A stretch of DNA of 64,000 nucleotides from positions 65,001 through 129,000 of the forward strand of contig CAUJNA010000842.1 in NCBI GenBank assembly GCA_963377175.1, read 5' to 3'. Shown here one piece after another: positions 29,650 through 44,360 of the stretch. How positions within the stretch are numbered: the stretch's first letter is position 1; each line of letters begins with the position of its first letter. The notes under the pieces were generated by a model that was given only the letters and a program-made list of their open reading frames with translations, was not told the DNA's origin and did no database searches. Source of the stretch: Effrenium voratum. Its lineage: Eukaryota > Sar > Dinophyceae > Suessiales > Symbiodiniaceae. The translations under genes and the position numbers were made by a program.

Positions 29650-32600
29650 TGTTCCGCCATATTCCTTTACTCGCCCTTATAAGGCCCTGAGCGCGTCTTG
29701 GTGTGTCTTAGATTGTCTTAGTATGTCTCAATATGTCTCAATATGTCTCAATATGTCTCAGATTGTCTCAGTACATCTTCAATCATAGGGCGTGCCCCCC
29801 GCATCTCGTTTGTATCTGGTGCCATCTTGTGCCCAATCAAAGCACATTCTGAGCACTTTGCGCTTGGCGTGCCTCAAATTATCTCAGATTGTCGCAAGAA
29901 TCTTAGGATTGACCCAAAAATATCAAAAATGATAGGCTTTGCTTTTCCGATTTCTAATGGTTCCAATGGTTTCCGCCATTTTCCAATAGTTTCCACCATT
30001 TTTCACCATTTTCCATTAATATCCATTAATGACTGTAGGGGGTTGCGCATGTCTGCGCTGCACGTCAGTTTCCCCGAGGTGCCCTTGTTTCTTTATGTTT
30101 CTTTATGTTTCTTTATTGTCGCTTTACTGTTGGGTACTTCTGCTTCAAAGCATTTCAATTCCAACGTTTTCCTTGGCTCCCCCTTCATTTCCCCTTCATG
30201 TCGTTTTATTTCCTTTTTTATCCTTTTATATCCTTCTATCATCTTTTATCATCATTCATCATCATTCATCATCTTTCATCATCTTTCATCATCTTGTATC
30301 CATTCATTTCCCTGTCCTTTTCCAATGTCCCACGCATGTCCCCTTCATTTCCAGTCAGCTCCTTCCCCTTCACTTCCGGTCATTGCTGCTTCCCATCCCC
30401 TGCATGGCTTTGCGTTTCCCTGCGCTTCGCCGTCACTCCCCCCCCCCTTATGCATCTCATTTGTGTTATTTTGCGCTTCTCCTTCATTTCATGTTTCATT
30501 TCCCTATTTTCCCCCAAAGTTTCTCCGTATTCTGCGATGTTCTGCGTCTCCGCATGTCTCCGCACATGTCCCCTGCACTTTCCCCATGTTTCCCCTTCAT
30601 ATCCGGTTTGTCACTTCCCACTGCCCGGCAAAACGATGCCAAAAATATCCAAAAAGAACGGTGTCTTTCAGCCTGAAGGCCAAGAGTACTGACAAGCGCG
30701 AAAAGATGCGAAAAGGCATGAAAAGGCAGCCGAATTGTTTTCCTATGTTTTCCTATGTTTTCCTCAAACCCTACCTAATTGACATGTTTCCGGGGGGTCG
30801 TCCTCCATCCTCTGATAGATATCCGACATGCCGAACAATGTCGGCGGATACGTTCATAGATGTATGGATCATACGTTCATCAAAAATCATCAAAGTCCTA
30901 TTCGTGTATGGACCCATATGGACCCCATGGTGTTGGCCTTCCTCAAGCTACTTGCCTAGCAACTTCCTCAGGGTTCGCCCCTCAGAAAAACATGGCTCCA
31001 AGTTTGTTGCGGTTTTCCATGGTTTTCCCCAAAAAAGTCCCCAAAAGGCGGCAGGCACGACATCTGAGCACTCCAGCAAAATCAGCTGGTCGTGCCTTTG
31101 GGAGCACGCTGAGTTCTTGAAGAGCGAGCCGTTGTCTGCCATTGTCAGTGTTTCACAGTTTCTGTTTGTTGCCTGCGACAACGGTGTGGAAGCAAATGGA
31201 AGCGATCAGCGGTCTGACACTACAACCAACAAAGTCTCACGGCTTTCGGAGGTGCGCGCAGAAAGTTGCGCCATATTACATCTTTGGCTTCTTGATGTTT
31301 CTTGGGGGTTTCAAGGCCTCAAACCCCCCCGAAATAAATGAAAGCTGCTATGGACCCCCCGTCCATGTGAAATTCCACCCCCCCCCGTCCACCCCCTTTA
31401 AGGGTGGGGCCATGCTGATAAGGATAATTTGTAAATGCTTGCTGACTATATTGGATGCAACCAGCCAGATTTGTCCGAACTTTGGAATCAGTCAGCCCAC
31501 TTTCCACCGCTGTTGAAGACTGTCTGCGCATGGAGGTGAACTGAGCGATGCGACCAAGACCTTGAATGGCGAGAGCACAATCAAACAAAGACCCAACAGT
31601 GGAGGATTTGGGCTTGAATACTCGAGCGGTGTCAAAAAGACTGTCGCCCGTAAATCTCAATTTTTGGTTCAAAGAGTTCCATGTTTTTTGAAGAAACTCC
31701 AGTGTTTTTCTTGTTTTTTCGTTTTTAAAGCCGGCGGTGTCCGATTCGTGCCGATTTGTGTCCGATTCTGTTGGGTGATCGATCCGTCGAGGCCTGGATC
31801 CGGCTGAGCAACCTCAGGGGCCGCCCTGGAGCTTTGAGCTCTCCAGCTCCAGTGGGAGTGGGCCGCGGCATGGTTCAGATCTGTGGGCATGGTTTTTAGC
31901 GCGCGAGCAATCCGGCCTCCGGGGCGTTTTTCTTTTGGCCGGTTCCACGTTTTTTATTCTTCTGTTTTTTATATATTTTTTCTGGAGTTGGGTTTGGAAG
32001 AACATCTATGACATTATGACCTGGTGTTTGTTGTCAGGTCATGTTTTTCTCTTTTCTTTTTTCTGTCATTTGGGTTTGGAAGAACATGTGTCGCCTTGCC
32101 TGAAATGGCCTCAAATATGAAAGCTAGAAGTTAGGGGTGGGACCAAACCTAGGTTCGGATATCCGGCAGTTTGATTCTGCACCATTGCACCATGGGACTT
32201 GTCTCTCTGGACTGAACGACACCTGGTAGGGAGGACTACTCCTGACCTCCTTGGCACTGGTTGATAGCACATGAGCATGCTTCACCATAGCAATTGCCCA
32301 TGGGGCGGTAGCCAGGCATTCCGGCTTTTCACGTTTTCCGCGCGATTTCGTTCGCTCGCGGCCAGACTCGAGCATCTTTGTGGTGAAGCAGATGTCACCA
32401 TCCTTTCAACACCAGGAAGGTGTGCTCGCCGCCCCGGCGAATTGATTAGGTCCGCGCGAGGGGTGAGGGAGGGGAAATCATGTGGCGCGAGCTGGGCTCG
32501 GGATTCTGAGCACCATGAGCCATTCTGAGTTGGGGAAGTTTGCGCCAGATTGGAGCTTCAAACTTCAGCTCCGCTTTGGAGGAAGGGAAATTGATCAATG

Positions 32601-35400
32601 CTTGCTCCTCAGAGTGGGTGTAGTGGTTGGAGTCTGTGCGACAAATGCGGATGTTGTTCAAAGGGAAGAAAGAAGTCAGCTTAAACTTTGTGGACGCTTC
32701 CGAAGGCATTGGACGACTTTTCTGATAGTCCATGCTACGGACACATCGGGGACTCACCGAATCAATTCTCCACTCTTCGGGGACTCACCGAATTCTCTGG
32801 TTTTGGGCCTTGCAGATTCAGGCCACGGAGTCTCCATCCAAGCTGGTGTCTGCGACCGCGAAGGCGCGCGAACCGAAGAAACCCCGCGGCTTCGACTGAC
32901 CTGTGCCAGCTGTGCCTCAGGCGGTGCTAGAGCGGTTCGGCGCCTGGAACGCAACGGAGCTCACAAGGCCGGGGTGGAACGCGGGAATGCAAGGGTAGAT
33001 GAAGGTTAGTAAGGGGCAGTCGCAGCCGGAAATAGTTGCGCCCGCCTTTCTAATTTTTTACATGGTTCTGTTGGGGGTCGGAGGCCGTTTCTTTTCTCCG
33101 CGTCCCTGCGCGCGAGGCTCTTCGCCCTGCTCCTCGAAATGCATATGGTCACCGGCGGTCCGGTTTGTTGTGCGACCGCTGGCCTTGCTGACAGCCTCAC
33201 TTCCTTGCCCTCCCCTGGCTTGAGCAATCTTGATGGGTCTTGCCAGGACTTGAGCGACCTGCTCGGATTGTGCCCCTCTTTCCCCGAGGCTTCGCTGGCC
33301 CGGTGCGTGTGGGGAAGCTGGCCTCCACAACCCCTGCTTGAAGTCGACGGAGCTGCCGCGAAAAAAGGTGTGCGAAAAAAATGGTCTGAGGAACAAATAG
33401 CGAACAAACAAAGTTCTCCCAACAGGTGACGTTCAGGCACCTACGCATTCATTTCTGTGCGCCATCCCTCATGGGAGGGTTCGAATGTGCGTGGACTGAC
33501 TGCCGTAATTCATTTTTTCGCGCAGCTGCACTTGGTTTGTTATCGTGGCGCTGCAGGTTTCAGGTGGCATGGTAGCATGTGTTGTTTGCATTTGTTTTGC
33601 ATTCCCGCATTCGTTTGGTCCAGACTCGCGCAGCGAGAGCGCAGTGCGTTACAATGCCTCATTACCCCATGGCACGTCAGTTTGCAGACTGCAGGCCGGG
33701 CGAGTGACAGACACGTCCGATAGGCTGCGGCTTGTTCGCCTTGAACGCACTGCGGCAATTGCAGGGGTTTCGTGCAGGCTGACTTCAAAAACCACCCATA
33801 AAACAGCTTCCGTGACTGGGGTGTCCGCCATTGGCATTGCAGGCATCAGCGCAAGTTCATGGCGAATCTAGCGCTGGCAGGGCGGATTGTATCAGTGCGC
33901 TGTGGCCTCTCGTTTCTTTATGAGGATGCAAGCGAGAGGGCTGCTCGGTCGGAAACAGCGCAGGGTCTCATGGGACACACAGCCAGATGCGGCTGCTTCA
34001 GTTTGTTCCCTGGTTTCCCTGATCAGCGCGCGATTATGGACAAATCCCGAACACCTGGATGTTCATGAAGGACAGTGTTGTTCTCATAGTGTTGTTCCGG
34101 AAGCAATTTGCCTTTTCAGCAGCGCCGACGTAGATTCAATACAATTGCGCAAATCATCTCTGAATCCTTTTTTTGGGAGGGGCTTTGTGTTATCGTAACA
34201 TGTACTGTTAGGATCATACTCTTAAATCATGCTCAGGTTATTATGGATGTCCTTGAAAATTGCCACGGAGCGCAAAGTTCAACCCTTGCGGGAACGCAGC
34301 CATGCAAGCGAAAAACCTGGGCGTCCTGGCAACGCCCTCGCGTTGCGTGCGAGGTGGTCGCTGCAGCCTTGAAGAGATAGATTTGAAGCAGCAGCTGTGA
34401 GCGGTATACTGGTCCACTCAAACAATGCCAGGGAACCAGGATAAGAAAAACATGTTGGAACATACTTGAACATATGTTTTTCCTCTAGGTCGCGGAAGGC
34501 CCGCGAAAGGGTTTGTTGTTTCCACGCGTTCGAAAACACACGAGTCCTAACTTCCACAGAAGCCTCACACAGGCCCTCGCGAAACGAATTTGTTCGTGTT
34601 TGGTGCCCAACAAGAATGCAGAGCAACGTTCAGATGAATCATCGGATTTTGGAAATCCAGGCAGATTTTGTGCTGGATGTCTGCGTTGTTTCTTTCAATT
34701 GGTTATCCCATCCCTGCTTACTGTATTTTCCGTATTACTGGAGGCCCTTTGACCCGAGCATGTCTGCAAGCGTTGCCTGAAGCTGATCATGAGATCAAAC
34801 CTGGTGTCAATATTAAACCGTTTTCTCATCGTTCAAGTGGCATTCACTTTTCTTTTCTTTTTGATTACTACTCCTCAGCGGCCGTCAGCGCAACTGTCTT
34901 GGAACTGGCCCACTGTTCTGTCCAACGTTTCCAACTAGTCATTTGGCGGCCTGGTGGTAGGACACACAGAAATGCTTGCTCTCAGGCTGGTCCTTTGGAC
35001 TGATCCAACAGAGCTGGACGAATTCGACCCAGTTACACGATTCGCAGGACAGTCTGACCCGCATGCAGGGAGCTGCGCAAGGAGAATCCGCGAAGCACTT
35101 GCTCGAATGCAGCGACTTATGTGGCACCGGCGGCCTGGCGCTTGCGCAGCCAAGGTCGTGTTGCCCCTGTGCGTGTTTAGTTTTCGCTTGTGCTGGCGGG
35201 TTGCCTGGGTTGTTACGATAGATGTGGCCATGATTCATTTGGCCCCTTGTGCTTCACACTCGAGCTTGGCAGTCGCATGTGGGCTTCAGGTGCGGGACTG
35301 CAGTTCTAGATCTTAGCTGGCAAACAACCAATTTGTTGAGTCTGCTCGCGAATGAGACATGTGGGCTTGTTTGTGGACAGCAATGTGGATGATCAGATGC
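29650..35400. other. Long stretch without a supported gene
   Basis: 29700-30620 is pyrimidine-rich low-complexity DNA with ATGTCTCAAT, TTTCTTTATG and TTTCATCATC repeats; long frames here are Ser/Phe/Pro/His-rich and look like chance frames. 31920-32100 holds two copies of a TTGGGTTTGGAAGAACAT block. 32740-32790 repeats CGGGGACTCACCGAAT. 32100-35400 contains many short overlapping frames on both strands, none with a recognisable domain. Some could be exons of intron-rich genes, but I cannot support any of them. Confidence 0.4.
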
Positions 35401-36419
35401 CGATTGGCCTCGCGGCGCCAAGTCAACGGTGCACCCTCGGACATGAGAGCGACTAATGAGAGCTGAGTTTCGGAAAGATGCTAAACCTCACCAAGCTCCG
35501 TTTCGTGGGGGGTTCTTAGCCAAACTCAGAAGAATTAGAGGTCCCAAAGCAAACCGCGCTCCGTGCGGTAGGCTCCCCAAAGCTGGGATATCTGGGCCGC
35601 ACAAGTGCCCGTGCCGGGTAGCCGATGTGAAGAGGAGAGCCCCGTGTTGAAGATCGCAGCAATCGCACTGCAGTGGTTCCGTTTTGATTGTTTCGCTTCC
35701 AGAAGCCATGCAGCGTCCATGGTGCAACTTTCGGCGAGACCTGGGGGCGACGGCAGGGTCAAAGATGTTCGCGGGTTTGCGGTCCAAGGCAAAGTCCCAA
35801 TCCGGCGGTGAACGCGGACTCACATTTGTTGTTCCCTTGGTCAGCGGTCTCGCACCAATATTCAGCGTCCGGCCGTTTCAAGGAAGCTGCTCTTTGCGCG
35901 GCTGCGTGCAAGTTGGTTCCGCACGGGCATGCCTCAAATTTCAATTACCCCCTTGAAGTAGTTGGCTTCCTGGCGTCCCTTTAAGCCGGCGCAAAAGAGG
36001 GTTCCCCCATATTGTTGAGACACATCAGAGTCCATATGCGGCTTGATTGCCACGCGATGCCGCGTTGAGCCCTGTGACTTGCACGACTTGCAGCTGGCTG
36101 CCTTGAGGCGTGCGGCAGTGCTCGGGGTTCCAACCCAAACCCGCTTCTCCATAAGCATTGCGCCCGCTCAGAATGCTGCCAGTCATACCAAAGTTCATCT
36201 CTGCTTTCGACGGGCCGCTCAGCTTGAGTGGACTTGACCTGCGCTGCATGGAGGTCGTGCTTCCGGGGTTCTATGGGACGGTGATATGAGAACTCGAGCG
36301 TTTCCTTTGCTAGCTTCTACAAACAGATGCTGGCACCTTGGCATCCGTTTATCCCAGCTCTCTTTGTTCACACGATAGCTTCTGAGAGATAGAGTGAGTG
36401 ACCAAGACATGAATTGCTT

Positions 36420-39400
36420 GAGCCATTGTCCTTCTCTTCTGTGTGGCTTTCTGCGGCTGTTTCTTCCCTGCAGTTTTACCCGCTACTTCAGACATCGAAG
36501 TTGGCCCCTTTTGTGACAACCAACCTGAACGGGTGCTTTCTGTCGTGCGTCACTTTGCCCGGAAAATGTAGCTGCCCGGCACTTTGGAACACAATCTGAT
36601 TCAGGGTTCCTAACCACGACCACCTTTGCAAGGCTCCCTTCTGGGGCCCTTGAATTTGTCGAGGTCGAACTTGCGAGCTCACACAGCCAGCCAGGCACAC
36701 TCATGCCTCTGCGGGCTGCGACTGCACGTCGTCCTGCGAGCAAAGGCGGCGACCGAGTTCATCGGCCCTTCAAGTTTGCGTTCTGCGTCGCTACAGGCAA
36801 GGTGATATGAGAACTTGAGCGTTTCCTTCGCCAGCTTCTACAAACAGATGCTGGCACCTTCGCATCGGTTCACACGATAGCTTCTAGAAGTGAGAGATAG
36901 AGTGAGTGACCAAGACATGAACTCCTTAAGCCATTGTCCTTCTTTTCTGCGTGGCCTTCTGCGGATGTTTCTTCCCTGCAGTTTCACCCGCCACTTCAGA
37001 CATCGAAATTGGCCCCTTTCGTGACAACCAACCTGAAACGGGTGCTTTCTGTCGTGCGTCACTTTGCCCGGAAGATGTAGTTGCCCAGCATCGGCCCTTC
37101 AAGTTTGCGTTCTGCGTAGGCTTGATGTCAGAGCGCGCGGCTTCGGCTGTCCGAGCTAAACGGAGCCTTGCTAGTTTTGCAATCTGTGACAGGGTCGCGT
37201 CTGACCTCTCCTTATGATGCACAGCCTTTCCCTGATGGCGCAGCGGGTGACTGCTGCGCTGGCTGCGAAGGTTGGGCGGATGTATCGGTCCATGTGGCAC
37301 GTTCAAACTGGCAGCAGGCGTTGCTTGTTTCAGCTTTTCGGACCATGCAGCAAATCGACTTGCTGGAGGTTCTAGTCCTGTGTTGGGGAAGCAGCAGCTT
37401 GAACAATGTGTAAGCAAGTTTAAAGAAGAGGAAATAAGGCAACGCTCGTCAGCTATTTGGCCTACGGGGCAAATCAATCGGCACTGCCAGATCTCACAGC
37501 CTTTCATGCCAAACAGGGCTTCTTTTGAAAGCGATTGGCGAGACCTGGCACAGCTTTGCCTTGCCCCCATGCCCTTAATTGCCAAGAATGAGGAGGGACG
37601 CGCAACAAACGCAGTTACATTTTTCTAGTGATTGCTGCCAGCTGCGATTGTTGGGCAGATGCCAACTCGCAGGCAGCGTTTCGCGCCATGCAGCAAATCG
37701 GCTTGCTGGAGGTTCTAGTCCTTTGTTGCCAAAGGGCTGATTCCGGGCTGATGTCAGATCGCACGGCCTTCCATGCCAAACGGAGAAAGCCGGCATCGTT
37801 TGCTTTGAAGGCAGTGGTCGAGATGCGTTTTGCCGCTCCTTTTGATTGAAAGCCTTCACTCGTGGCCGCCGCGGCTGACCGTTGCTGTGCTTGGTGAGAA
37901 CTTTGGGCAACTGCTTCAGCTGATGCTGCGATACCGGTCTACCAGCAGGTCCTGAATGGAGGGAGGCGAGATGCAAGTTAATTACAAAGCTCAACCAGTT
38001 GCTAAGTTCAGCATCCAAGGACCCCTTCTGGACGCTGAAAGGAAGGCCAGAACCCATTGTCTTACTTTGGAACACAATCTGATTCAGGGTTCCTAACCAC
38101 GACCACCTTTGCAAGGCTCCCTGGGGGGGCCCTTGAATTTGTCGGGGTCGAACTTGCGAGCTCACACAGTCAGCCGGGCACACTCATGCCTCTGCGCGCT
38201 GCGACTGCACGTCGTCCTGCGAGCAAAGGCGGCGACCGAGTTGATCGGCCCTTGAAGTTTGCGTTCTGCGTCGCCACAGGCAAGGCTGTCCGAGCTAAAC
38301 GGAGAGACCTGGCATACCTTTGCCTTGCTAGTTTTGCAATCTGTGACACGGTCGCGTCTGACCTCTCCTTATGATGCACCGCCTTTCCCTGATGGCGCAG
38401 CGGGTGACTGCCGCGCCGGCTGCGAAGGTTGGGCGGATGTGTCGGCCCATGTTGCACGTTCAATCTGGCAGCAGGCGTTGCTTGAACAGAATGCTGAGCG
38501 GGGCTACGCGTGTTCAGCTTTTCGGACCATGCAGCAAATCGACTTGCTGGAGGTTCTAGTCCTTTGTTGCCAAAGGCTGATGTCAGATCGCACAGCCTTC
38601 CTTGCCCAACGGAGAAAGCCGGCATCGTTTGCTTTGAAGGCTGTGGTCGAGATGCGTTTTGCCCCCCCTTTTGATTGAAAGCCTTCACTCGTGGCCGCCG
38701 CGGCTTACCGCTGCTGTGCTTGGTGAGAACTCTGAGCAACTGCTTCAGCTGATGCTGCGATACCGGTCTACCAGCAGGTCCTTGTGCTTGGCCCTGTGTG
38801 TTTCCTTTCTTCAAAGCATGCAGTTGCCCCGCAGGGAGCAAAGCTTGCAAAATGTAGTTGCCTGGCACTTTGGAACACAATCTGATTCAGGGTTCCTAAC
38901 CACGACCACCTTTGCAAGGCTCCCTTGGGGGGCTCTTGAATTTGTCGGGGTCGAACTTGCGAGCTCGCACAGTCAGCCGGGCACACTCATGCCTCTGCGG
39001 GCTGCGACTGCACGTCGTCCTGCGAGCAAAGGCGGCGACCGAGTTCATCGGCCCTTCAAGTTTGCGTTCTGCGTCGCCACAGGCAAGGCTGTCCGAGCTA
39101 AACGGAGAGACCTGGCATACCTTTGCCCTGCTAGTTCTGCAATCTGTGACAGGGTCGCGTCTGACCTTTGCTTATGATGCACCGCCTTGCCCTGATGGCG
39201 CAGCGGGTGACTGCTGCGCCGGCTGCGTAGGTTGGGCGGATGTGTCGGCCCATGTGGCACGTTCAATCTGGCAAGCAGGCGTTGCTTGAACAGAATGCTG
39301 AGCGGGGCTACGTGTGTTCAGCTTTTCGGACCATGCAGCAAATCGACTTGCTGGAGGTTCTAGTCGATGTCAGGTCGCACAGCCTTCCTTGCCCAACGGA

Positions 39401-40470
39401 GAAAGCCGGCGTCGTTTGCTTTGAAGGCTGTGGTCGAGATTCGTGGCCGGCGCGGCTGACCGCTGCTGTGCTTGGTGAGAACTCTGAGCAACTGCGTCAG
39501 CATGATGCTGCGATACTGCGATGCCGGTCTACCAGCAGGTCCTGCATGGAGGCACGTTTGTGCTCGGCCCTGTGTGTTTCCTTTCTTCCCAGCATGCAGT
39601 TGCCCCGCAGGGAGCAAAGCTTGCAAAATGTAGTTGCCCAGCTCTGCGGATGTTTCTTCCCTGCAGTATAGAAGTTGGCCCCTTTCGTGACAACCAACCT
39701 GAAACGGGTGCTTTCTGTCGTGCGTCACTTTGCCCGGAAAATGTAGCTGCCCGGCACTTTGGAACACAATCTGATTCAGGGTTTCTAACCACGACCACCT
39801 TTGCAAGGCTCCCTTCTGGGGCCCTTGAATTTGTCGAGGTCGAACTTGCGAGCTCACACAGCCAGCCAGGCACACTCATGCCTCTGCGGGCTGCGACTGC
39901 ACGTCGTCCTGCGAGCAAAGGCGGCGACCGAGTTCATCGGCCCTTCAAGTTTGCGTTCTGCGTCGCTACAGGCAAGGTGATATGAGAACTTGAGCGTTTC
40001 CTTCGCCAGCTTCTACAAACAGATGCTGGCACCTTCGCATCGGTTCACACGATAGCTTCTAGAAGTGAGAGATAGAGTGAGTGACCAAGACATGAACTCC
40101 TTAAGCCATTGTCCTTCTTTTCTGCGTGGCCTTCTGCGGATGTTTCTTCCCTGCAGTTTTACCCGCTACTTCAGACATCGAAGTTGGCCCCTTTCGCGAC
40201 AACCAACCTGAAACGGGTGCTTTCTGTCGTGCGTCACTTTGCCCGGAAAATGTAGTTGCCCGGCACTTTGGAACGCAATCTGATTCAGGGTTCCTAACCA
40301 CGACCACCTTTGCAAGGCTCCCTTCAAGGGCCCTTGAATTTGTCGGGGTTGAACTTGCGAGCTCACACAGTCAGCCGAGCACACTCATGCCTCTGCGGGC
40401 GACTGCACGTTGTCCTGCGAGCAAAGGCGGCGACCGAGTTGGTCAGAGGACACTGCAGGGCATTTGAGTC
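36420..40470. repeat. Mosaic of local tandem and segmental duplications
   Basis: At least three block types recur in different orders. The block starting AACACAATCTGATTCAGGGT begins near 36590, 38073, 38875, 39766 and 40274. The block with GACATCGAAGTTGGCCCCTT lies near 36490, 37000, 39665 and 40175. The block with GGCGCAGCGGGTGACTGC lies near 37240, 38395 and 39195. Segments 38070-38870 and 38875-39670 form a tandem pair with a period of about 802. About 400 bases at 36588-36985 recur almost unchanged at 39767-40158, offset by about 3.18 kb. Open frames in the blocks (for instance minus-strand frames with SGQSDARQKAPVSGWLSRKG) recur with them but are not recognised as genes. Confidence 0.75.
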
Positions 40471-40634
40471 ACTATCAACGGGGGAAAATCCGCACCTATG
40501 AGCTTCAACTACCCGAGTTTCTTTGCGCTAGCCAAAGCCCGCAACCTGTGCCTGGTTTTCCGGCCCAACAAAGGGCGGATTCGGCAAGGTTGCGCTGGTT
40601 TCATGAACCTGGCGAAGCACTGCTTTGGGCAAAC

Positions 40635-41275
40635 CTTGGGCCCGCAGATGCTGATCAAGCGCACCACCTGCCAGTTGAACTATGGACGGTCGCGGCCCCG
40701 CCACATGCTGCAGTGGTCGATTGCGCATGGCGGCTCTTAGCGTCTGACTTTGAGACTTGTGCGTGGGAGCCTCGTTTCTTGAAGAAACTCCCCGAACTGG
40801 ACATGCAACAGATGGCAGCTTCCAGCTGCAGGCAGTGAACAACGGGGCTTGGGGCATAGGAGAGAGGAATGTGCTTACGAAGCAAGTTCTTGTGGCGCGG
40901 GGTTGACGCCATTACGCAGAAAAAGTTGGCTCCGCACACCTCACAGGTTCCAGTGGAGCTTTCTTTGTGATTTTCCCCTCAGAGCCTCTGGTGAGAACTG
41001 CGGGCAACTGCGTCGGCTGAAGTGACGCTGCATGTTCGCAGCGGATGCTTCCTTGCCGGGCTCCGCTCACTTCACAGGTTCCAGGGCGGAGAGGCTGAGA
41101 AATGCACCTTCAAGCAGGGGTCCCAGTTCGCTCCACATCTACGACTTGGGCCGCAATGGCGTGTCAACGCCACATGTGAGTTGAACTTTGGACGGTGGCG
41201 GCGCCGCTACTGTCATAGTGTGGTGGTGGCTGCGTGCGGCGGCTCTTAGCGTGTGACTTCGAGATTTGTGCTGTG
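40635..41275. repeat. Diverged repeat pair
   Basis: 40635-40765 and 41140-41275 share TTGAACTNTGGACGGT-like text and a conserved GCGGCTCTTAGCGT-like segment. They are older copies than those at 36-40 kb. The open frame at 40498-40740 (SFNYPSFFALAKARNLCLVF) covers one copy and may be coding, but no homologous family was recognised. Confidence 0.45.
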
Positions 41276-41279
41276 TGTG

Positions 41280-42640
41280 CCAAGGCTTTGTTTTTGGTTT
41301 AGCCCAGTAGGGTCTCATTTTTTTGCGCTGTCCCCTTTTTTGGAACCTCTGGTTCCGTGCGTAGCTGTCTGCTGTGTTCTCTCTGAGCACTCTTCGTGAC
41401 ATCTCGCTCAGGAATCTGCGTTCACTCTGCTTCGTAACTTGGCTCGAGCTGGACCCTGGGAAGCAGCTCAGGCACAAGGCATGGGGCTGCGGGCGCCAGA
41501 GAAAACGCGCCCAAATCTGGCGAGCTAAGCGTGGGGCCCAAAGGTTTCGCTTTGTCTCTCAAGCTTGCGAGCTATGCCGTGCCCGCGTGCTGCAAACTGC
41601 GGTAAGCTACACATGCCAGATTCTCAGAGGCCCTTTGGCACCGGCCCAGCTTTAAGTTGGTGGCAACAGCAGAACGGACGTAGAAACCGAAGTGGTCGCT
41701 TGCCACGCAGATGTCGTTGCAGATGTCGTTGGCTAGATCATGAAAAGCTGTGATACGGCTGGTAGCTTGCTGCTAGAGATGGGCGAAGTCCGCAGGCAGT
41801 CTTGGTTGGCTGGCTGAGCACGGAAGAGCAATGGTGTGCATCGCGTTGCCTGACACATGTTGCTTGCAGCCGATCCTTGCTTCGCAGTCATTCGGGTACC
41901 CACGGCGGAGCATCACGCCCAACTGATGTTTCGCAGGTTGCATACTCTGGCATGCGCTGGTATGCGCTGGCGTGCTCGCAACCCACATGCTGTGCCCGAG
42001 CACGGTCACAGCAAGTTCTTGCAGGTGCATCTTGGGCTTCAGGGCACCTGTGGGTTGGGCCACTTCCCGCGTACCGTAACAAAGTAGTCAAGGGAATGAC
42101 CTATGTTGGTATCTCAGAAAGGGCGATTTTGCGCAATGCATACGCCAGGTCCCGCAGGTTGCATCGCGCGAGCTGAGCCTCGGGCCATTGGCTTCTTGCC
42201 TGGCGAAGTGCCTTGAGCTTGATCAGCCGGCCAAACTGAAGCAGACGGCGGTTGCCGCTCTCAGCCGAAGCTCGCAAACTCGACCGCAAGTTGCCGCCCT
42301 TCAGCACCAACCAAGACCCAGTGTGTGACAACACCCAACGGCCTGCAAGGCAGCCGTGCAGCACACTCAATGACTCAAGCTTGCGGGTGATTCCTGGGCT
42401 TGCCCTGCGTATGCTCAGATCTTCCGGCTGTTGCGGGCTGCGTGTTCCTGAATGAGCCGGAGCCTATTGCTTCCGCCAGGCTGAATCTCAGGTGTGAAGC
42501 TCTAGGACCTCTGAGCTTCACATCCGGAGCCAAGGCGGGGATGGTGGGCGTTGAAGCGACAAGATGGTTGAATTAGCCGGCAGAGTCGATATGGATTGGC
42601 TGGTTCTCCGCAAAGAAAAATCGGTGAATTAGTCAGTTGC
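41280..42640. other. GC-rich DNA, nothing recognisable
   Basis: Short overlapping frames exist on both strands but none shows a domain, codon bias or splice pattern that can be supported. CATGCGCTGGTATGCGCTGG at 41950 is a small local repeat. Confidence 0.35.
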
Positions 42641-42749
42641 TCAGTTCTTTTTGGACGCAGGGACGTCAGACTGCGAAGCCAAAGAGATCCAAAGAGTTTA
42701 CTGGCAGGTTGAACCAGACAAAATTAACGCCAACAACTCAAGCAAGCAG

Positions 42750-43037
42750 TATGAACTTCTCAAAAAAGGACAAAAAACAAGAACGAAACGAAAGAAACAG
42801 ACAAGATAAAGAGAGGCAATCAAATCAAGAAAGAAAGACGACAGACAGACAGACAGACAGACAGACGGAAATACAGAAAGAAAGAAAGAAATAAAGAAAG
42901 AAAGAAAGAAAACAAATAATGAAAAGAAAATAAAATAAAGAAGAAAAGAAAAGAAAAGAAGGAGAAAAGAAAAGAAAACAAACAAGAAAAGAAAGGAAGA
43001 AAGAAAGAAAGAGAGGAAAGAACAAAAGAAAGATACA

Positions 43038-43077
<40 letters not shown>

Positions 43078-43253
43078 ACAAAAGAAAGAAAGAAATAAAG
43101 AACAAAAGAAAGAAAGAACAAAAGAACAAAAGAAAGAAAGACAGAAAGAGAGAAAGACAGAAAGACAGAAAGAAAGAAAGAAAATAACATAAACAAGAAA
43201 AGCCAGAAAGAAAGGAAAGAAACAAAGAAAGAAAGAAAATCATGAAGAAAAAA

Positions 43254-43301
<48 letters not shown>

Positions 43302-43600
43302 ACAAAAGAAAGAAAGACAGAAAGAAAGAAAGAACGACAATAATGAATAAATAAAAGAAAGAAAAATAAAGAAATAAAGAAAGACATGAAGAAATAAATC
43401 GACAAATGGAGAATTACAGAAAAATACAGAATGAAAAGAAAAGAAAAACAATAAAGAAAATGAAGAAAAGAAAGAAAGAAAGAAAGAACAAGCACGAAGC
43501 GAAGGAAGGCAGGCAGGCAGGCAGAAAGCAAAAAAAAAAAGGAAAGCCAAGAAAGAAAGACAGAGAAAATAACGACAGAAAGAACAAGCAAAATCTTTAA
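42750..43600 (+). repeat. Long GAAA/AAAG purine microsatellite
   Basis: About 850 bases of (GAAA)n with interruptions, including pure runs near 43035-43080 and 43250-43300 and a short GACA run at 42840-42868. Open frames on either strand (Ser/Phe/Leu-rich on minus, Lys/Glu-rich on plus) are products of the repeat. Confidence 0.95.
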
Positions 43601-43639
43601 GTAGAGAAGGAAGCAAGCAAACAAACGAGAAAGCTATCA

Positions 43640-44248
<609 letters not shown>

Positions 44249-44360
44249 CAACTCCCAAGGGAGGATGCCAATCGTTCGAGTACAACTGATGAGTCTCGAG
44301 TACAACTGATAAGTCTCGCAGGACACTTGGCTTTCCGGTAGAATCGAAACCGCTGCAGAA

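Noticed and set aside
29743..31341. A 532-codon plus-strand frame
   Set aside because: It is Ser/Phe/Pro/His-rich, lies in pyrimidine-rich low-complexity DNA, overlaps similar frames in the other two phases, and has no domain.
35456..40470. Repeated minus-strand frames (for example 36926-37585, 38170-38880, 39360-39875)
   Set aside because: They recur because the DNA blocks are duplicated; frames change between copies and no domain is present, so coding function is not supported.
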